Positions 1 to 12,400 of a stretch of 27,121 bases of DNA are shown here, one piece after another. Both the position numbers and the translations under genes were made by a program. A model generated the notes under the pieces. The model was given only the letters and a program-made list of their open reading frames with translations. It was not told where the DNA came from and searched no databases. How positions within the stretch are numbered: position 1 is the first letter of the stretch; every line of letters begins with the position of its first letter. This stretch comes from Chrysochromulina parva (lineage: Eukaryota; Haptophyta; Prymnesiales; Chrysochromulinaceae). Location: positions 1 to 27,121 of the forward strand of contig PJAB01000425.1 in NCBI GenBank assembly GCA_002887195.1, written 5' to 3'.

Positions 1-400
1 TTCTTCTAACTTCTGGTGGGTCAGGGAACGCAGGCTTTCTTGCGCGCTCTCGCTCTCGTCTACGCGACGCCCGTCGGTACCGTGCCGGCGGCGACCGTCG
101 AGACCGAGCGCGAAGTGGACCCCACCCTCCCATCCCTTTTGTATACGCGTCTTGGGTCTCTTAGGCCCGTCCGCTGTGTTCTGTTAAGACTCAGTGTGGG
201 GGGGGGCGACCGATACGGCGCCTTTCCCACTTTCGGCTCACACAAAGCAAGACAGGTGAGGCAGGCTTCTTGATTGCGCGGCCTCGACCGTCCAAGCTCC
301 ATTCACAATCCAAGCTCACGGCCCTCACGCCGGGCGGCATTTCCCCGGCACACGCCGTACATTGCCCCCTCGCCGCGCCAACAATACTCGTCAGGACCTA
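1..400 (+). other. upstream region, possible 5' exon and intron
   Basis: No ATG-started gene is visible here. A frame is open from 25 to 255 and has coding-like third positions in its first half. It is preceded by TTCTAAC and a CAG at 22-24, which could be a branch point and acceptor. At 255 it meets a strong donor (CAG|GTGAGG). A possible acceptor (CGTCAG|GAC) ends at 394. Removing 256-394 (139 nt) would join this frame to the giant gene six bases before its ATG. The upstream frame has no ATG, so it is either 5' UTR or an internal exon of a gene that starts outside the window. A run of eight G lies near 198-205. This is inference from splice-site shape only. Confidence 0.25.
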
Positions 401-3400
401 ATGGAGGAGCAGCAGGCCGCGCACCGGCTCCGTCAACACGAAGCTGCGGTGCGTGAGCTGCGTGAGCTCGGTCTAGAGACAGCTGACGCAAGCGCCCCTC
501 TTCCTCATAAGGCCTTTCCACGGATGTCCACCGTGCAGTGTGTGGTGCAGGCTGACATCGCAACGGTGCACGTCCCGCTTGACTACGGAAGGCCCATAGC
601 TGTGCCAGATGCAGACGCGCCGCAAATTTTCAACTTCTTCCTGCATACCGATCGGTCCGTGCCAATGCCGCCAATGTGCATTCGCGCTCGGTGGACGCCG
701 AATGTGCGCCCGAACGAGCATCATGAGCTGCACGGCGTTGACGGCCAGACGTGCATGCAGTTTCGCCCCGTCTCGAGCCTGACGGTTGCGAGGGGCAGCT
801 CGTGCTGGATGGTGGCGCTGCAGCTTCCGGCCGCATTTGCGGCACCAGAGCTGCTCGCGACGGAAGCGCCTGCAGCGCCCCAAGAAGCGCGTGCAGGGGA
901 AGCCACAGAGGCCCAGGAGGTGACGACCAAGGAGAAGCCTGCAGGCCCCGCCAGTTCCGGCGAGCAGCACCCGGCGGCAGCCCAAGAGGCAGCCCGGGAG
1001 GCGGGTTGCTTGCTCTCGCGTGGGATTGTGCTGCGCTCGACAACCTTCTTCTACCCCGCCAAGGGCATGGTGGCGATTCGGGTGGGCGATCGAAGCATCG
1101 AAGTGCCAGCGGCTGATCCGGAGTACGCGCGGCGCACCGTTCACGTCCAAGGCTTCATTGGGGGCGCGCTGCCCCCATACGACGCCGTTCGGCTCGTCAG
1201 TAACAACGGCGTCGCAACCGTTCAGAATCTGCCTCTGCCGCTGCTCATGACGCGCGGCACCTTGCAGATAGATTTGCAGCTCACATCGGAGACGATTGCG
1301 TTGGAGCCGGAGGTCTGTACAGCTGAGATCGCGGATCTGACGCCCGCCCAGATGCTCGAAGGCACCCTCTTCATGGCGTGGCCGCGCGTGCCGCCCGGAC
1401 CCGATTTTCCACGGATCGCGGCGCACTGGCGCGCGGTGTACTTGGACCTTCTAGGATCGATCTCGGCGATGACGCTCGCTGTGCCGCCCGCCGAACGGCT
1501 GCGGCTGCATGCGCACCTGCTCACGTTTGTGGCGCACCAGGCAAGTCGGGCCTGTGCTTCTCAGCGGAACGCTCGAGAATTGATGACCCTCCATCTGCGC
1601 GCGCTGCTCCTCGGGGCGGCGGTCAACTCAAGCTCGGCAACCGGCTCGAGCACGCGCGTCCCTGGGCCTACCGTGACCGCAGAGGACGTGCACCAATTTG
1701 TGAGCGATGCGCTGGCCGTGGCTGCGGCCGCAAGCACGGCCGGCGCCAGCCCGACTGAAAAAAGCTCCAGCGTTGGCGGCAGCAGCAGCAGCATTGGTAG
1801 CGCCGGGAGTCGCATAGACAGCGCCGGCCGCAGCAGCCAGGTGTACGAAGCGGCTGGATTGGGCGCACCTTGGGCGCCCCGGGAGATGGGCGATGCGCAG
1901 GGCGATGCGCAGAGCGAGAGCGTGTTGTGGCTGCTCGGGCTTGCCGGTCAGCTGGCTCACGCGATGCACGAGCCTGTCCATGCCAACGGCGAGCCCGCCC
2001 CCGTGACCGCCCTCGTTTCGCATGATTCTAGTCAGAGCTCGCCTAATCTTATGGCCGAGATCCGACCTCCGGACAGCGTGTGGGCGGCCCTCACGCCGCG
2101 CCTCTGGAGCGGTGAGGGGCTCGCGGCACTCACCGGGGCCGTTGAGCAGATGCGCCCTCGTTATGGATGGTGTGCGGTCCGCAAGGGATTATCGGCGCTC
2201 CTGGGCCTTGATGCCAAGATGCTGCTTGCGCACCAGCACGCCGATGGGCACGCACGAGGCGTGAGCTCGTATCGCTTCTGCCGACTCCTGCCGCTGCGTG
2301 CGGCCCTGCTCGGCGAGAGCTCAGCGCGCCAGTACACGGTCCAGCTCGCGGTGGACGCGGCACCGCGCTGGCGCACGAAGGCGCGCCACCTGCGCTCCAA
2401 GAATGCGAGCGCATCGCTGCTCGAGATGACCGTACTGCGAGAGTGGGAGGCGGTACGGGCCGCGGCGGCGGCGCGCGGGCCTGCGCATGCGGCGCGGCAG
2501 CGGTTCGAGCAGGTGCAAGGCCTCTTGGCGCTCGCTCAGGAGGCCTCGGGTTTGGTGTGCCCCAGCCACACAGCTCGTGAGCGGAGCCCGATGGCAAAGG
2601 GCGAGTGGCAGCTGCACATGGTGTCCACCGCGACGCTGCTCTGCCAAGTGAGCCGCGAGGTGCTCGACTCAGCGCGGACGGTGCCAGCGCTCTGGCAGAA
2701 GGTGCTCGACTCGGCGCTCACGCATGCCGACGATACGCTCACGACGGCGCTTGGCACGCTGTTTGCGCCCACGTGGGCAGAGCGTCTCGAGGCCCATGAG
2801 GTTCGGCCAGATCAGATCTCTGACGGTCTCCCACACGAGGCAGCACTGGCGGCCCTGATAAGCGACGAGAGCCGTCCGTGGGGGGCGCTGCGCTCCGCGC
2901 ACGTGCAGCTGCAGCGGATTCTTGAGCTGCTCGACAAGGAGCGTGTGCGCACCAAGCAGCTGGCCTCTTGGCGGAGCGAGCTGCCGTTGACGAGGCTGCA
3001 GGAAAAGCTCGCAGGCCTCAGTGGGGGCAGCTTTGAGGACCTCCTCGAGCAGAGCGGCCTCGCTCTGATGGCCGCCAAGAAGGAGGCGGTGCAGCCCCTC
3101 CGCACCCTGCATACCGAGCTGAAGGCCCTCGAGTGTGAGTACGGTCCCCTGAACACCGTGCGCGACGGCACGGTAAACGCCCCATACGGCGCGAGCAGCG
3201 CGTATGCGTGCTATCCGATGCAGCTGGCCGGCGGCGACGCACCCCTCGGCCAGCCAGTATGCGTGGTGCCCTGGGACGAGCGTCGCTTTGTCGTCATCGA
3301 TCGGGCGGGCAGCGCGGTGCGCGTGCTCGATGCGGGCAAGGGCGAGGTGTCCAACGTGATGAGTACGGCCAAGAAGCCGGGCGGGGCATGCGTGTATGCG

Positions 3401-6400
3401 GAGGGCGTCCTCGTCGTCGCCGACACAGGCAATGCCGTCCTGCGCTTTGTCGACGTGGGCCGCGGTGACAACCAACCGATCCACTTTGCGGGCACCGTTG
3501 GCAAGCCAGGCGCCCGTGACGGATGGGACGGCTCACTGCACTCGCCCACAAGTGTGGTCCGGTTGCCAGGGGGTGAGCTGCTCGTGGCAGACACGGGCAA
3601 CCACACTTTGCGGCTCGTCGAGCTAGGTGCCAATCCGAAGAACAAGCTCGCCGCGTCCATCCCAGAGCTCAGCGGTGCCAACGCGCATGCCAAGATGCAC
3701 TGGGACACGGACATGACGCTGCGACACGTGGGTGAGCAACGCAAGCAAGCAATCCTGGGCAAGTTGACCACGGTCGCGGGCAAGGCGGGTGTCGCGGGCA
3801 GCATGGATGGCAAGACGGGCGAGTCGCTGCTCGCTCGGCCGACAAGCCTGGCGATGCTGAGCAAGAGCGACCGTTTGAGTAGCGTGGTACTCTTCTTGCA
3901 GCCTGGAGACGTCCAAATGGCTGATGGAGGAAATACAGGCGCGCCGCTGCTTCGCCAGCTGGTCCTGTCGAGGGTCTCTTCATCCTCCAAAACCAATGAG
4001 CTGCCGAGGTTCGCGTGTGCTGTCAGCACGCTCTTCCGCTTTGGCGAGGCGCCGCGGCGCGGTCCCACCTCGGTGATTGAACTCACCAGTGGTGGCAAGC
4101 AGCTTCTGGTTGCGGACCAAGGACGGCTCTTCGAGCTGACGAAATGCTCGGCCACCATGGACTCCACTGACGAGGCCGCATCCAGGGAGTTATTTGTGGC
4201 CACGCCGGTGTGCGACGCAACGGGGCAAGTGATCTCGATGCTGGGTGGGGACGAGCTCTATCTTGGGAACACCCCGGGCGGGGTTGTCACCGTTGCAGAC
4301 GCTTCCATGGGCGGCAAGCTATACAGGCTGCTCACGCCAGCGCTCTGGAAGAAGGCCAGCCGCAAGTTTGAGCGGCTCCTAGAGCAGATCGACGAGGTCG
4401 TCGAGCCTCTGCGTGTGGCGTGCGCGAAGACCATTGACCAGATCCATGAGTCCGAGATGGCGCTGGTCGAGGCTGAGGCGACACTGCGTGCCGCGACCCT
4501 GGCTGCACAGCGAACAGCGTATGCCGCCGAGTGCCACTTCCTGATCGGTGTACAGGGCCGTGACGAGCCCAGCCTGCCCAAAGTACCTGCGGGCGGCAGC
4601 CTCGCGTTGAGTGCGCTGCTCATCAACGCACCCATGTTCCAGGACCTCCTGGCGCTGCTCGGCACGGCTCGGCTGCCTGCGGAGCAGCTGGATGAAACGC
4701 GCCGCGCCCTCTCAACCTACATTCGCGGCATCAAGTGGCCAGCAGTTGTGGTGGCCGCCCAAGCAGATGTGGCGGTTCTTCAGCAGCTCGCACTCGCGCA
4801 GCCTGGCCTCGTCGACGAAGATGTGGTCGCTGCCGTGCTCCACAACGCGAGCTTCGCGGCACCGCTCGACAAGCACACGCTGCAGCTGCTCGAGCACTGC
4901 CGCAAGCACGAGCAGGCATGTGAGGAGGGCCGCCCATTCTCGGTGAACGGGCCAGCTGCCTCGGGCATTGTGGCGTGGCTATGCCGCCTCGCGCCGTCGG
5001 GTTGGCACAAGCTCCCTGCATGCGTGGAGGACGGCCGAAAGCCGTTGGAGGCCGTTTCGGCGCTCACGCTCCTCACGTGGGCTGCAGCGCTTGTGCCACT
5101 CGACGCCCAGCGGAGCGCTGACGAGCAGAGCGCGGTCGCGTGGGTGCTCGACTTGCTTTGTCGGTCTCTCGAGGACGCACAGAGGGGCGCCGAGATGCTC
5201 GTGGCGATCTCCGAGCTGCTCCGGCAGGCGCCCAACATGGAGCCCATTGAGACGGGTGCCCTTGGTGCTGGGGAGAAGGGAGAGGGGGTGGAGGGGGGGA
5301 GGTTGGAGTTGGGGAGGGTGGACAGGATTCTACTCTCGCTCGTACTCGCCTCATGCCGACGTTCCATCACGCTGGATGCGTCCACAGCCTTCGAAGTGCT
5401 CATGAGGCATCTGGAGGCCGAGATTCGCACTGAGGCCGAGAATCACACCGAGGTGCGCGCCGAGATGCATGCCGTACTTGCTCCCGGCCGCTATGAAGCC
5501 GATGACGCCACGCAGGCTACGGCTCCGGTCGCGACGATTGAGCCGTCTGCTGCGACAGAGCAGAACGAGATAGGAGCGAGATACGAGATAGGAGCGAGAT
5601 ACGAGATACGAGCACAGCTCGAGCGCCAGGTGCTCGAATTCACAGTGCTTGGGGCCATGTACGCCGGCGAAGACGAGTTTCAGCCCGACTCGTCAGCAAT
5701 GGCTGTTGCTCACGCGGTCGTAAGTGGCGATCTGCCAGCTTCTGAGGCCGTCGAGCTGGCTGCCGTGGTGATGCAACCACTCGACGGTGGCAGGGTTCAG
5801 GCGTGCTTGAGCTTTTCTTTGCCACTCGCTTATCCATTTACTGCCGTTCGATTTTCGTTCAGCTGCGTCGATCTCAGCCCGGCGGCCATCGAAACGATCC
5901 ATTCTGCGCTTGCCATCGTCTCACGCCAGGCAGCGGCCGAGCAGAGGGAAGCATTGGTGGAGCTGTGCCTCACCTCGCAACAACAGGCGGAGCAGCTGTT
6001 GCTCGAGGCTGCCGCCTACACGCCATCTCCCCCGCCACTACCCACCAGCCAGCCCGAGCCAGATCCCGAGCATTCGGCTCGTCGCGTCGTCCTGGGCGTC
6101 GAGCATGCCCAAGATGCTGCGCTCGGGGCGGCGCTTGTGGCGTCCGCAGACCCCCCGAGCGCCATTCATGGCTCGCGTCCTATCGGGCTGTTGCCAAGCG
6201 CCGCCCCGAGCGCAGTCCACGATGCGCGTCCTTGCGGGCTGTTGCCAGTCCTTGCGGACTTACTCGCCTTCACCCTCGGCACTCTCTGTCCATCTGAGGT
6301 GACCATGGAGGTGCTGATGCATACGCCCAAGCTCTGGACAAGCTTCCTAATTTGGAACGCGGCCATCACGGCCCGTGCGCTGCCTATCACGGCGCGTGCG

Positions 6401-9400
6401 CTGCCTATTGCTCAGCCCACCGAGTGCGCTGGCCTTGATGCCTCGCTCAAGGAGCTGAGCGCGATCGCGACGTCTGCGCGGCGTGCGCTCGCCGCGGGCG
6501 CGAATCTGCGCACGTGCCCAATGGCGCTACTCCCAAAGTATAATCTCAAGCTCTTCTATCTCGAGCCGCTCTTTGCAGCAGCGGACATGTCCCTGCAGCG
6601 CGCGGAGCTCGAGCGCACGCTTAAGGACATTGCCTCCGCGCGTGTGCAGCTGCGCGACGTGAAGCGCGTGGCACTCGATCTGCTGGCGAGATACGACTCC
6701 GAGATCTTGCGCTGCTGCACGGTCCTCGAGGGTGGCTGGGAGAGGAACAGTCTCGCGGACGCCCAAGCCTTCCTCGGCCTGCAGCCAGAGGCAAATGCGC
6801 CGCTCATGCCTCCGAGCCTCTCACGCCGTCCGCTCATGCCGTTGCGCCTGCAAAGCAAGGGCGGTCGGAATCATGAACTCCGTCCGCTGCCTGCCATGCT
6901 CGTGGCCGCGCTCCCGTGGCTGCTTGCCGTCTGCGACACTACGCTCTTCCAACAATTCTGGCGCGACGCCGCTGCGGATAGGGCCGAGCCGGAGGCTGAG
7001 GCGCCGTCGGGCGACAGCTCGTCTCGCCTTGGGATGAGCGCCGCCACGGTGGACCACTTGGATGCTGCACTTGAGGAGGAGTTGTGGCTGTGCAAGGCGC
7101 TATCGGCCGTGCGGCACAGGTGGGCGACGACGTACCGGCACCTGGCCACTCAGCATGCACGTGCTCACCACGGCGCCCTGCTCCCTTCCCCACAGGTGGG
7201 CGACGACGTACCGGGCGCTGCGCATGCAGAGTGGGCGTCTCCACGAGCTGAGCGAGGTTGTGGAGGTGCTGTTGCATGCACGTGAGTTGCGAGCTCTCGA
7301 GGCCGCGGCGGCCGGCATTCTGCCCAAGCGGGGCGAGGCGGCCAACGCCGAGGCGGATGAGGCGGACGAGGCGGATGAGGCGGACGAGGCGGATGAGGCG
7401 GATGAGACGGACGAGACGCATGTGCTCAGCAGGCCCGAAGCTTGGCCTGTGCTGCTGCCTGACGACGAGTGGCAAGTGCAGCTGGGCCGCCAGCTCGCTC
7501 AGCTCGCGCATGTATGTGCCGTACGCGTGGTACTCCCGACAGTGAGTCGTTGCCTCGAGCTCTTCGACGCATGGGTCACCCCGGCACAGGGAGGCGAGCC
7601 GTGCTCCCTGCATGCCGTGCAGGCGGTGGCGGCGGAGCTCACCGACGTTCTCGCGGCGCGCTGGGAGGGTGCCACGTTAGCAATCCTGTCCGACTTTGGG
7701 ACGCTGGCTGAACAGATCGATGCACGCCTCCTTCGATTCGCGCCCGAGTTGTTCGAGGAGATCCAGGCGGCCAGCCGGCTCGTGCAGTGGTACCGCCTCA
7801 CCCCCGACGATCCAAACTTCACCACTTCTGTCGAGATGGCGATGGGTCGCAGCCAGATGGAGAGCCCCGATGCACTCTGGAACCACGAGCAGCACTGCGT
7901 CGACGAGGGTAAGCTCTCCCTGCTCTCATCGATTCGAGCATACCTGCACGAGCACCTCTTCGGGAGTGGCGAGGCCGACGCGCGGCTGGCGAGCATCCGT
8001 GCACATAGCGGCGAAGACCACGAGCACGTCGGAGAGCACGTCGGCTCGTCGGGCAGGCCGCCGCAGCCGCCGCCGCCACCGCCGCCTGAGGGCTACACGT
8101 ACGCGGCGCTCCTCGACGTCTTCTCGCGCCTCGATTGGCACCAAGCCTCAAGCATTGCGGACGCGCTGCGCGTGTGTAGTCCGCTCACGAGTGCGTTCAT
8201 CGGGCTCATGGGTAGTGACGCCGACGCCGCGGCGCCCCATCGGCTCACAGCTCTGCAAGGGAATCAGACCCGCGCGCGCTTCTGGTGCTCTTCGGCCCCG
8301 CCCAGCGCGCTCATGAGTGGGGGCCACGGGCTGGCGGTGGTCCCGCAGCGAGCGAGCAGCGCCACCGAAGTCACCACAAGCGCTTCGGAGGACAGGGGTT
8401 CGTCACAGGATTCGTCACAGGATTCGTCGCACGGCGCCTTTGAATCGCACGATGGCGCCGCACCTGCCGGCAGGCTAACGCACCTCGAGGTCGACGCCGG
8501 CGTCCTTCGGCAGCCTTATGTATGGCTCGAGTACATGGTTACACGTAACAGCCGGCTCGCGGCACACGTGCTGCCTCTCTCGGAGATTCTCGACTTTCAG
8601 ACCACGGTGGTGCTCGCCACGTCGCACGAGGAGCAGGCCGACATGAGCGCAGCCATCAGCAAGTTCGTGCACCAACTCTCGCTCGTCCAGCTCCTCTCGA
8701 GCACCCTCTGGACGTTACACGAGTCGGGCCATTTTGCCTTCAGCAGTTACACATGCCACTTCGACCTGATCGGCCCCGTAGACGAGATCCAACGCGCCCT
8801 TCTGCAGGCCAAAACGTCAGTTACCTGGTGGAGTGCTCTGACGGTGGAGCTTCGCGCCGTGTACCCTTCGCTCAACCTGTGCCGGCTGCGTCAGCTCTAC
8901 CCGTTGCTCGGTGCCTTGCAAGCGCTCCCGCCAACGGGCAGTTCGGACGGCGCAGGCGGCACGGACGGCGTGGACCGCGCGCCAGCGGCCACGCCGCTAG
9001 CGGCGGCCCTTGCCGCCTCCGCCTCACAGGCGGAGGAAGAATCGGCCAGCGTGGCCCGGGTGCGAGCCGCATTCGAGCCGATTGCGAGCCTCATCGCCCC
9101 CGGGCTCGACACGTCGCCAGGAGGCGCCCTGAGCCAGGCGGCGGACGAGCTGACGGTCACTTGGCGGCAGAGCGCCGAGCTGGGCAACGAGCTCGCCATC
9201 TCGGCGCTCTCCCAAAGCTGCACGCCCGAGGATGTGCGAGCCAAGGTTTGGGAGGTCATCAGGGGTCATCAGGGGTCATCAGGGGTCATCAGGGGTCATC
9301 AGGGGTCATCAGAGGATGTGCGAGCCAAGGTGCTGCTGCGGCGGCTTGCGACCTCTCTCGAGGCAGCAGTGAGCCGCATACCGCGCCGCGTGCGCCGCGT

Positions 9401-12400
9401 GCGCCCGGGGCGGGGCGGCGGAGAAGGGTTGCGAAAAGCTCAGCACAGACCGGCGGAGAGCTTGGGCGGCATCGACGCGCGTCGGCCCGTGCCGACGGTG
9501 CCCGAGAGTGAGGATGCCGGCAGCAATCTCGGAGCCATCTCGGCAGCAATCTCGGAGAGTGAGGATGCCGCGATTGCTACCGCCGCCGCGCTGCAGCTTG
9601 ATGGGGAGCTCGGGGCACTCTCGAGCGGGGTTCATCTCGCGTGCGCTGAGGCGGATGTGAGTGCACTGCGGCTGCTGCTCTCGGCGTGCGCTCACCACGG
9701 CGCGCTACCGGAGCGTGAGTCGACGCTGCTCTGCTGGGGAGGGTCGACCATTGAGGAAGTTGGATGCTTCCTGCAGCGCTGGTTCGCGGCCGGGCAGGTC
9801 GCGTGTGGCGCGCCGCTGTACGTGCTCTGTAGCGTCGACCTTCTCCGGTTTGAGATGCAGCACGAGGTGGTGGCTCTGCTGCAGCACATGATTGAGGACC
9901 TTCGTACTAGCAGCGCCAAGGCAGCGGGCTCCGCGGGCGCCCTGTCAGGGCCGCCGCCGCCGCCGCCGCCGCCGCCGCTCCTGCTCGTGTGCCACTCCTC
10001 GGACATGTCCCCGGTGATGCTCTCGCTCGGCTACCTACGCCGCTCTCTTCGTGCCTCACTGGCGCCGCTCGCACACGCCGAGATTCGTCAACTGCTGGCG
10101 CCGATGGCCTTCTCCGTGCTGAGCGTCGTGACGGGCGGAGGCAAGTCGTTCGCCGTGCGTGCCGCCGCGGCCGCCGAGGGGCGTCGCTACTTGCATGTGC
10201 CCATCCACTCGGCGGCGCACGCACCGCTTCTCGCCCGCCTGCGCCACGGCCTAGCCAAGCCTTCCTCGAGCGTTGTCGTTAGCGTTGGGCTCCATCCTAA
10301 CGAGCCAGGTACGCACGTGCTTGCACCCGTGCTGGCGGAGGAGCGCTGGCTGGTGCACCTCGACCTGTCGACGGGCGTGCAACCTTCGATGGACAAGTGG
10401 CTCTTCGAGCTGGTGGTGCTCAACTTGGCGGTGGATCCGGAAGAGGGACACACGCTCGTGCTCGAGGCACCACGCGTCATGTTTGCCCTCGAGCTTCCCG
10501 GTAGTTGCACGAGCATGGCGCTGCAACTGCCGTCGTTGCTTCCGGTGCGATGGGTCGGCCCAAGCGCCAACACCTTCTGCTCCTCGCCCGACGCCCTCTG
10601 GGCCGGCCTCGGTAGCTCCGAACTCGCTCACGAGCGCGCGGCTCAGCTGCGCCGTGTGTGCGCCGCGCTCGCCGAGGTGCGTGCGTCGGGCGTCGAGAGC
10701 GGCATTGACGAATTTAAATACGACCCGAGCGACCGCACGGCGGCGGCCGCCGTGATCGCGGCGCGCGCCGGCGAGCTCACATCTCCCGAGTGCTTCCACA
10801 CGCTCCTCGTGGCGCTCGACGATTCAAACGGGGAGGATGCTCAGCCGCCGAGCCTGACGTGCCTGTGGAACTTTGTAGGTGCGCTCGACCAGCAGTTGCA
10901 GCAGCTCGAACGCGCGGACTCGGCCGTGCGCGTCGCGCTGCAGCCCGATCCCGCCACCGACGTGCCTACGTATGAGGCCGCGCTCAAGGGCAAGCTGCGC
11001 CTGGCGCTGCTCGGCGTCATGATCAAGTCGGCGCGCGAGCTGGCAGGGCGGCCGGTTCCAGTGCCGCAGCCAGGGAGCCTGCAGCTGCCCCACGACGCGC
11101 TGTGTGCGCCGAATCCGCGCTCGAGGGGTGGCTTGGCGCAGGTAGTCTCGCGTGGGTTTGCGGCACCCATTAATGGGAGTTGGACACGCTGTGCGTTCGT
11201 GCACGACGGCAAGGAATGCTACCAGCGCGACTCGAGTGTCGGCTCCGTCGCCCTCCTGTACTATCGCGCTGCAGAGGGCCGTTGGGTGGTGAGCAACCAG
11301 ATCACGCCAAAGGGCGACATTTACTGCGCCTCGCTCTCCCAGCACATGGCGGGCCCTTGGGTCCAACCGAGCCAGTGGCGCCAGGATGTAAGGATTACGG
11401 CCACTGAGTGCGTTGGCGAGGGCGGCTTTCTCAACTGCGGCGTGCTCATCGAGGGCTGTCAGACCGTTGATGAGCATGTGCCCTCCAGCAACGAGAATGG
11501 CACGTACCTGCTTCTGGACCCGGGCGTGCACTACGACGCGAAGGCCGCTAAGTGGGTAGTGGGTGGCCATCGCTGGGTGGCTGGAAGACCCTCGCAGACG
11601 AGACAGGTCAGCGCCGCCGCCGCCCTCGCCACCGCCGCCTTCGGCGCCTCCGCTGGGAGTCTGGGCGAGACGGGCGAGCAATCGCTTCTCGAGCCGTGCC
11701 TGCTCGATCAGAGGCCGACGCGCGTGTCGCACATTCCCCTCGAGCATCGACACTACGTGCTCACCTCGAGCCAGCTGGACCCCGACACGAACCTCCCGCT
11801 GCGCCGCCACCTGACGTTCAGCACGTACCATGCGCGCTGGGAGATCAAGCCCCTGTGCGACTCGTTGGAAGCGCCCCTGTGCGTCTCGATCGGCGCCGAA
11901 CTCGACAGCGGCTGGTGCGAGCGCTCGCTGTCCGTGCCAGCGGAGCTCGCTGGTGGTGTCACTGGCGCTGTCGCGGAGTTCATTGCGGGAGCGCGTCCCC
12001 CCGGCTCGCGAGGACAGGCTGTTGACCAGGGAGGCACGGCTCAAGCAGTAGGTGCTGACGAGGAGGACGACAAGCAGGAGAAGGAGGACGACGCGGACCA
12101 TGGCGCAGAGGCTTTGTTCGTGGCGCCACGGCCGTGGAGTGACAGCATGCATCAGTCGGTGCTCATCGGTACCGACTGTATCCAAATGCTCGGGCTGGGC
12201 GGCGAGCAGATGGCGAGCGAGCTACACCCCGAGCTGCGCCACTTCCTGCAGCACAATGGCATCGAGATCGGCCAGGCGCTCGACCGCGTGCGCGCAAACC
12301 ACGCCGAAGCACTCTCGCTCATCACGGGCGTGCGCCGCTCACGCAAGAGTGCGAACACGATCCTGGGCGGTGAGTTCCATCTGACGGGCGACGCCATTCT

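Noticed and set aside
7062..7195. Start of the second long frame as a separate gene at 7062
   Set aside because: The start is not ATG, the overlap with the first frame is out of phase, and removing the 76-nt intron joins the two frames.
9686..9703. GCTCACCACGGCGC shared with intron 1
   Set aside because: Only 14 nt match, in ordinary coding sequence, with no flank duplication; chance in GC-rich DNA is enough.
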